14,279 nt of DNA from contig JARROD010000209.1 in the NCBI GenBank assembly GCA_037384225.1, forward strand, positions 1 through 14,279, read 5' to 3'. Every line of letters begins with the position of its first letter. The stretch's first letter is position 1. This DNA comes from JARROD01 sp037384225. GTDB taxonomy: Bacteria; Pseudomonadota; Gammaproteobacteria; Pseudomonadales; Cellvibrionaceae. The notes under the pieces were generated by a model. That model saw only the letters and a list, made by a program, of their open reading frames with translations, was not told the DNA's origin and did not search any database. Of this stretch, positions 14,102 to 14,279 are shown in pieces. A program made the translations under genes and the position numbers.

Positions 14102-14279
14102 AACTTTTCATCGACATCGTCCTTTTGTGCCTGCTGGTGCTGACTGCATTGGCCATCGCCCATTTCAAGGACCTGTTTACCGTGGTGATGCTGGCGGGGA
14201 TTTACGGCCTCTTGTCAGCACCAGCAGGCACAAAAGGACGATGTCGATGAAAAGCTCTATGGCAGTCTCCTTTTTTCCG
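14079..14279. repeat. Terminal inverted repeat, 66 bp arms, probable chimera
   Basis: Bases 14214-14279 are the reverse complement of 14079-14144 except for three transitions, with 69 bases between the arms. The right arm ends exactly at the contig edge. The fold-back junction sits at GTCAGCA (14214-14220), which is also the natural continuation of the DUF4040 coding sequence, so seven bases of microhomology are shared. This is the usual mark of an amplification or assembly chimera. The three differences suggest a closely related second template. Confidence 0.9.
14098..14220 (+). CDS. MbhD-like (DUF4040) Mrp subunit, N-terminal fragment with apparent ATA start
   Basis: Forty-one codons of a hydrophobic subunit resembling the MbhD/DUF4040 proteins that correspond to the C-terminal part of MrpA: ELFIDIVLLCLL, then HFKDLFTVVMLAG and IYGLLSA. 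Such a gene after mnhG is usual in Mrp operons with a split MrpA. The frame has no ATG, GTG or TTG near the perfect AGGAGG; ATA 14098 stands five bases after it and overlaps the mnhG stop (ATAG). The next in-frame TTG (14125) has no ribosome binding site and would cut the first helix. Real coding sequence ends at about 14220, where the contig turns back on itself; the stop a few codons later is an artefact of that junction. Confidence 0.75.

Noticed and set aside
14221..14279. Continuation of the DUF4040 gene to an early stop
   Set aside because: The sequence after 14220 is the inverted copy of upstream DNA, so the stop is produced by the chimeric junction.

Overview
The window reads as a draft contig from a Gram-negative gammaproteobacterium, most likely a marine polysaccharide degrader of the Cellvibrionaceae type (Saccharophagus/Teredinibacter-like). 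This rests on an RdgC protein (a beta/gamma-proteobacterial family), outer-membrane-style lipoproteins with long Asp/Ser/Thr linkers, a lipoprotein pectate lyase, and an Mrp-type Na+/H+ antiporter. The taxonomy is inference. The contig has one 41-base N gap (7373-7413), and its last 66 bases are an inverted, slightly diverged copy of bases 14079-14144, which looks like an assembly or amplification chimera.

Layout. Bases 1-219 are a GC-rich, hairpin-rich stretch I cannot assign, followed by AT-rich DNA. A 56-bp tandem duplication (546-657) covers the start of a large plus-strand gene (655-3552). That gene encodes a lipoprotein with a jelly-roll-like domain, an Asp-rich linker and 14 diheme units: 28 CxxCH motifs and 28 matching distal histidines. 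It ends at a strong hairpin terminator. Next on the plus strand come an Atg22/UMF1-type MFS transporter with a recognisable promoter, a small lipoprotein, rdgC, and a DUF2784 membrane protein.

After a ~450-bp AT-rich intergenic region with a CRP-like site and the N gap lies an 803-residue lipoprotein: TIG domain, beta-propeller-like region, PL1 pectate lyase. It converges on a minus-strand OmpR/EnvZ-type two-component operon whose two genes overlap by GTGA. The divergent region 11960-12337 separates that operon from a plus-strand operon: a Rap1a/Tai-like secreted protein, then mnhE, mnhF, mnhG and the start of an MbhD-like (DUF4040) subunit that apparently starts at ATA. The rest of the Mrp operon lies beyond the contig end.

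How the genes fit together. The pectate lyase and the giant cytochrome look like cell-surface machines, one attacking pectin and the other a potential electron conduit or store. The two-component system could respond to the envelope or medium. The Mrp complex would exchange Na+ for H+. No direct functional link between the cytochrome and the pectate lyase is visible beyond similar lipoprotein-plus-linker design. The most novel object is the 28-heme jelly-roll lipoprotein.
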